Part shown: positions 37,718 to 38,035 of the stretch, piece by piece
How the letters are laid out: every line of letters begins with the position of its first letter
How positions within the stretch are numbered: position 1 is the first letter of the stretch
Origin: Myxococcales bacterium
Lineage (GTDB): Bacteria; Myxococcota_A; Polyangia; Polyangiales; Polyangiaceae
Length of the DNA: 38,035 bases
Direction: 5' to 3'
Assembly (NCBI GenBank): GCA_025354825.1
Contig: JANXMC010000290.1
Coordinates: 1-38,035, forward strand
Translations under genes and position numbers: made by a program
The notes under the pieces: generated by a model
Databases searched by the model: none
Seen by the model: only the letters and a program-made list of their open reading frames with translations
What the model was told of the DNA's origin: nothing

Positions 37718-38035
37718 GTGTCAGACGCAGACAGCCGCGAAACCGAGACACCGCGCACGGGCGCGCGGGTCCCTCTCATCATTGGAGGCGCGGCCCTCGC
37801 GATCCTTTTGGCGGGCGGCCTCATGGTCGCCCATGCGGAGTCGAAGACGAACAAGGCGGCTCTCGCTTCGGCGCCGAAGCCGGTCACTGTCATCGAAGCA
37901 AAGGCCACGACGTTCCGCTCGTCGCGAAACTATGTGGGAACCCTAGAGCCGTGGGTCGAGGCGAAGGTCGGCCCGCAGCTCGTGTCGGCGTACGTCGACA
38001 CGGTGCTCGTACGACCCGGGGCGGTCGTCAAAAAG
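37718..38035 (+). CDS. RND efflux periplasmic adaptor (membrane-fusion protein), 5' part
   Basis: The first 106 codons from a GTG at 37718 run to the window end. There is a hydrophilic start, one membrane helix (VPLIIGGAALAILLAGGLMV), and then the beta-barrel/lipoyl region (PKPVTVIEAKATTFRSSRNY, VGTLEPWVEAKVGPQLVSAY, VLVRPGAVVKK). This is the HlyD/AcrA-like adaptor that links inner-membrane pump and TolC. It starts 2 bases after the TolC stop. The inner-membrane pump should lie beyond the window. Confidence 0.9.
   Translation, partial: MSDADSRETETPRTGARVPLIIGGAALAILLAGGLMVAHAESKTNKAALASAPKPVTVIEAKATTFRSSRNYVGTLEPWVEAKVGPQLVSAYVDTVLVRPGAVVKK

Overview
The window is GC-rich throughout, with tightly packed genes, many GTG starts and long antisense open frames that are composition artefacts. 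Its gene content points to a myxobacterium (Myxococcota, probably the Polyangia side). It has a Ser/Thr protein kinase operon with a TPR/PEGA-like protein and a SUMF1-type lipoprotein, next to an FHA-domain sigma-54 activator. It also has a Tat-type TldD, an LTA-synthase-like sulfatase and many small lone-domain proteins. The taxon call is inferred from gene content. No rRNA, tRNA, CRISPR array, transposase or phage block was recognised.

Left part (1-12.3 kb): the 5' part of metH sits behind a fused ArsR/SAM-methyltransferase regulator that looks like SahR (methionine-cycle control). Divergent from it is an NAPE-PLD-like metallo-hydrolase plus 2OG-Fe(II) oxygenase pair. Next come a small SnoaL-like protein and a run of same-strand genes: a small HTH-like protein, a His-motif polytopic membrane protein, a 109-aa unknown and an OafA-type acyltransferase with a SGNH tail. 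An NmrA-like reductase plus FeS-type photolyase operon is divergent from a LysR regulator. The shared 87-bp intergenic region carries a perfect 9-bp inverted repeat.

Middle (12.4-25.6 kb): a DUF899 thioredoxin-like gene without an obvious ATG/GTG start, an LtaS-like sulfatase, a beta-propeller protein divergent from a TPR/winged-helix regulator, a TldD-TldE-VOC operon, a holin-X-like membrane protein, a second VOC protein and zwf (G6PDH). Two gene graveyards are embedded here. At 17.4-18.5 kb lie a GAF histidine kinase relic in three frames, a DUF4926-like gene, a truncated 49-aa ORF and an SDR fragment. At 24.8-25.5 kb lie a broken NmrA gene and a LysR C-terminal fragment, in the same divergent layout as the intact NmrA/LysR pair.

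Right part (25.6-38 kb): the kinase / TPR-PEGA / SUMF1 operon is divergent from the FHA-sigma54 activator. That activator is followed by a good sigma-54 promoter in front of a lipoprotein that fuses a Ca-binding beta-gamma-crystallin domain to a pectate lyase. This is the best candidate for an undescribed regulatory circuit in the window: kinase, phospho-dependent FHA activator, sigma-54 pectinase. Then follow a DUF5519 protein, a dienelactone hydrolase and a small tyrosine phosphatase. An ArsR-AHSA1 pair comes next; its candidate operator, GTAAC-N6-GTTAC, recurs before the next gene, defining a mini-regulon. Last are a duplicated MmcQ/YjbR protein and the start of an RND-type efflux operon (TolC, membrane-fusion protein), whose upstream region carries three copies of a 10-11 bp operator-like element.
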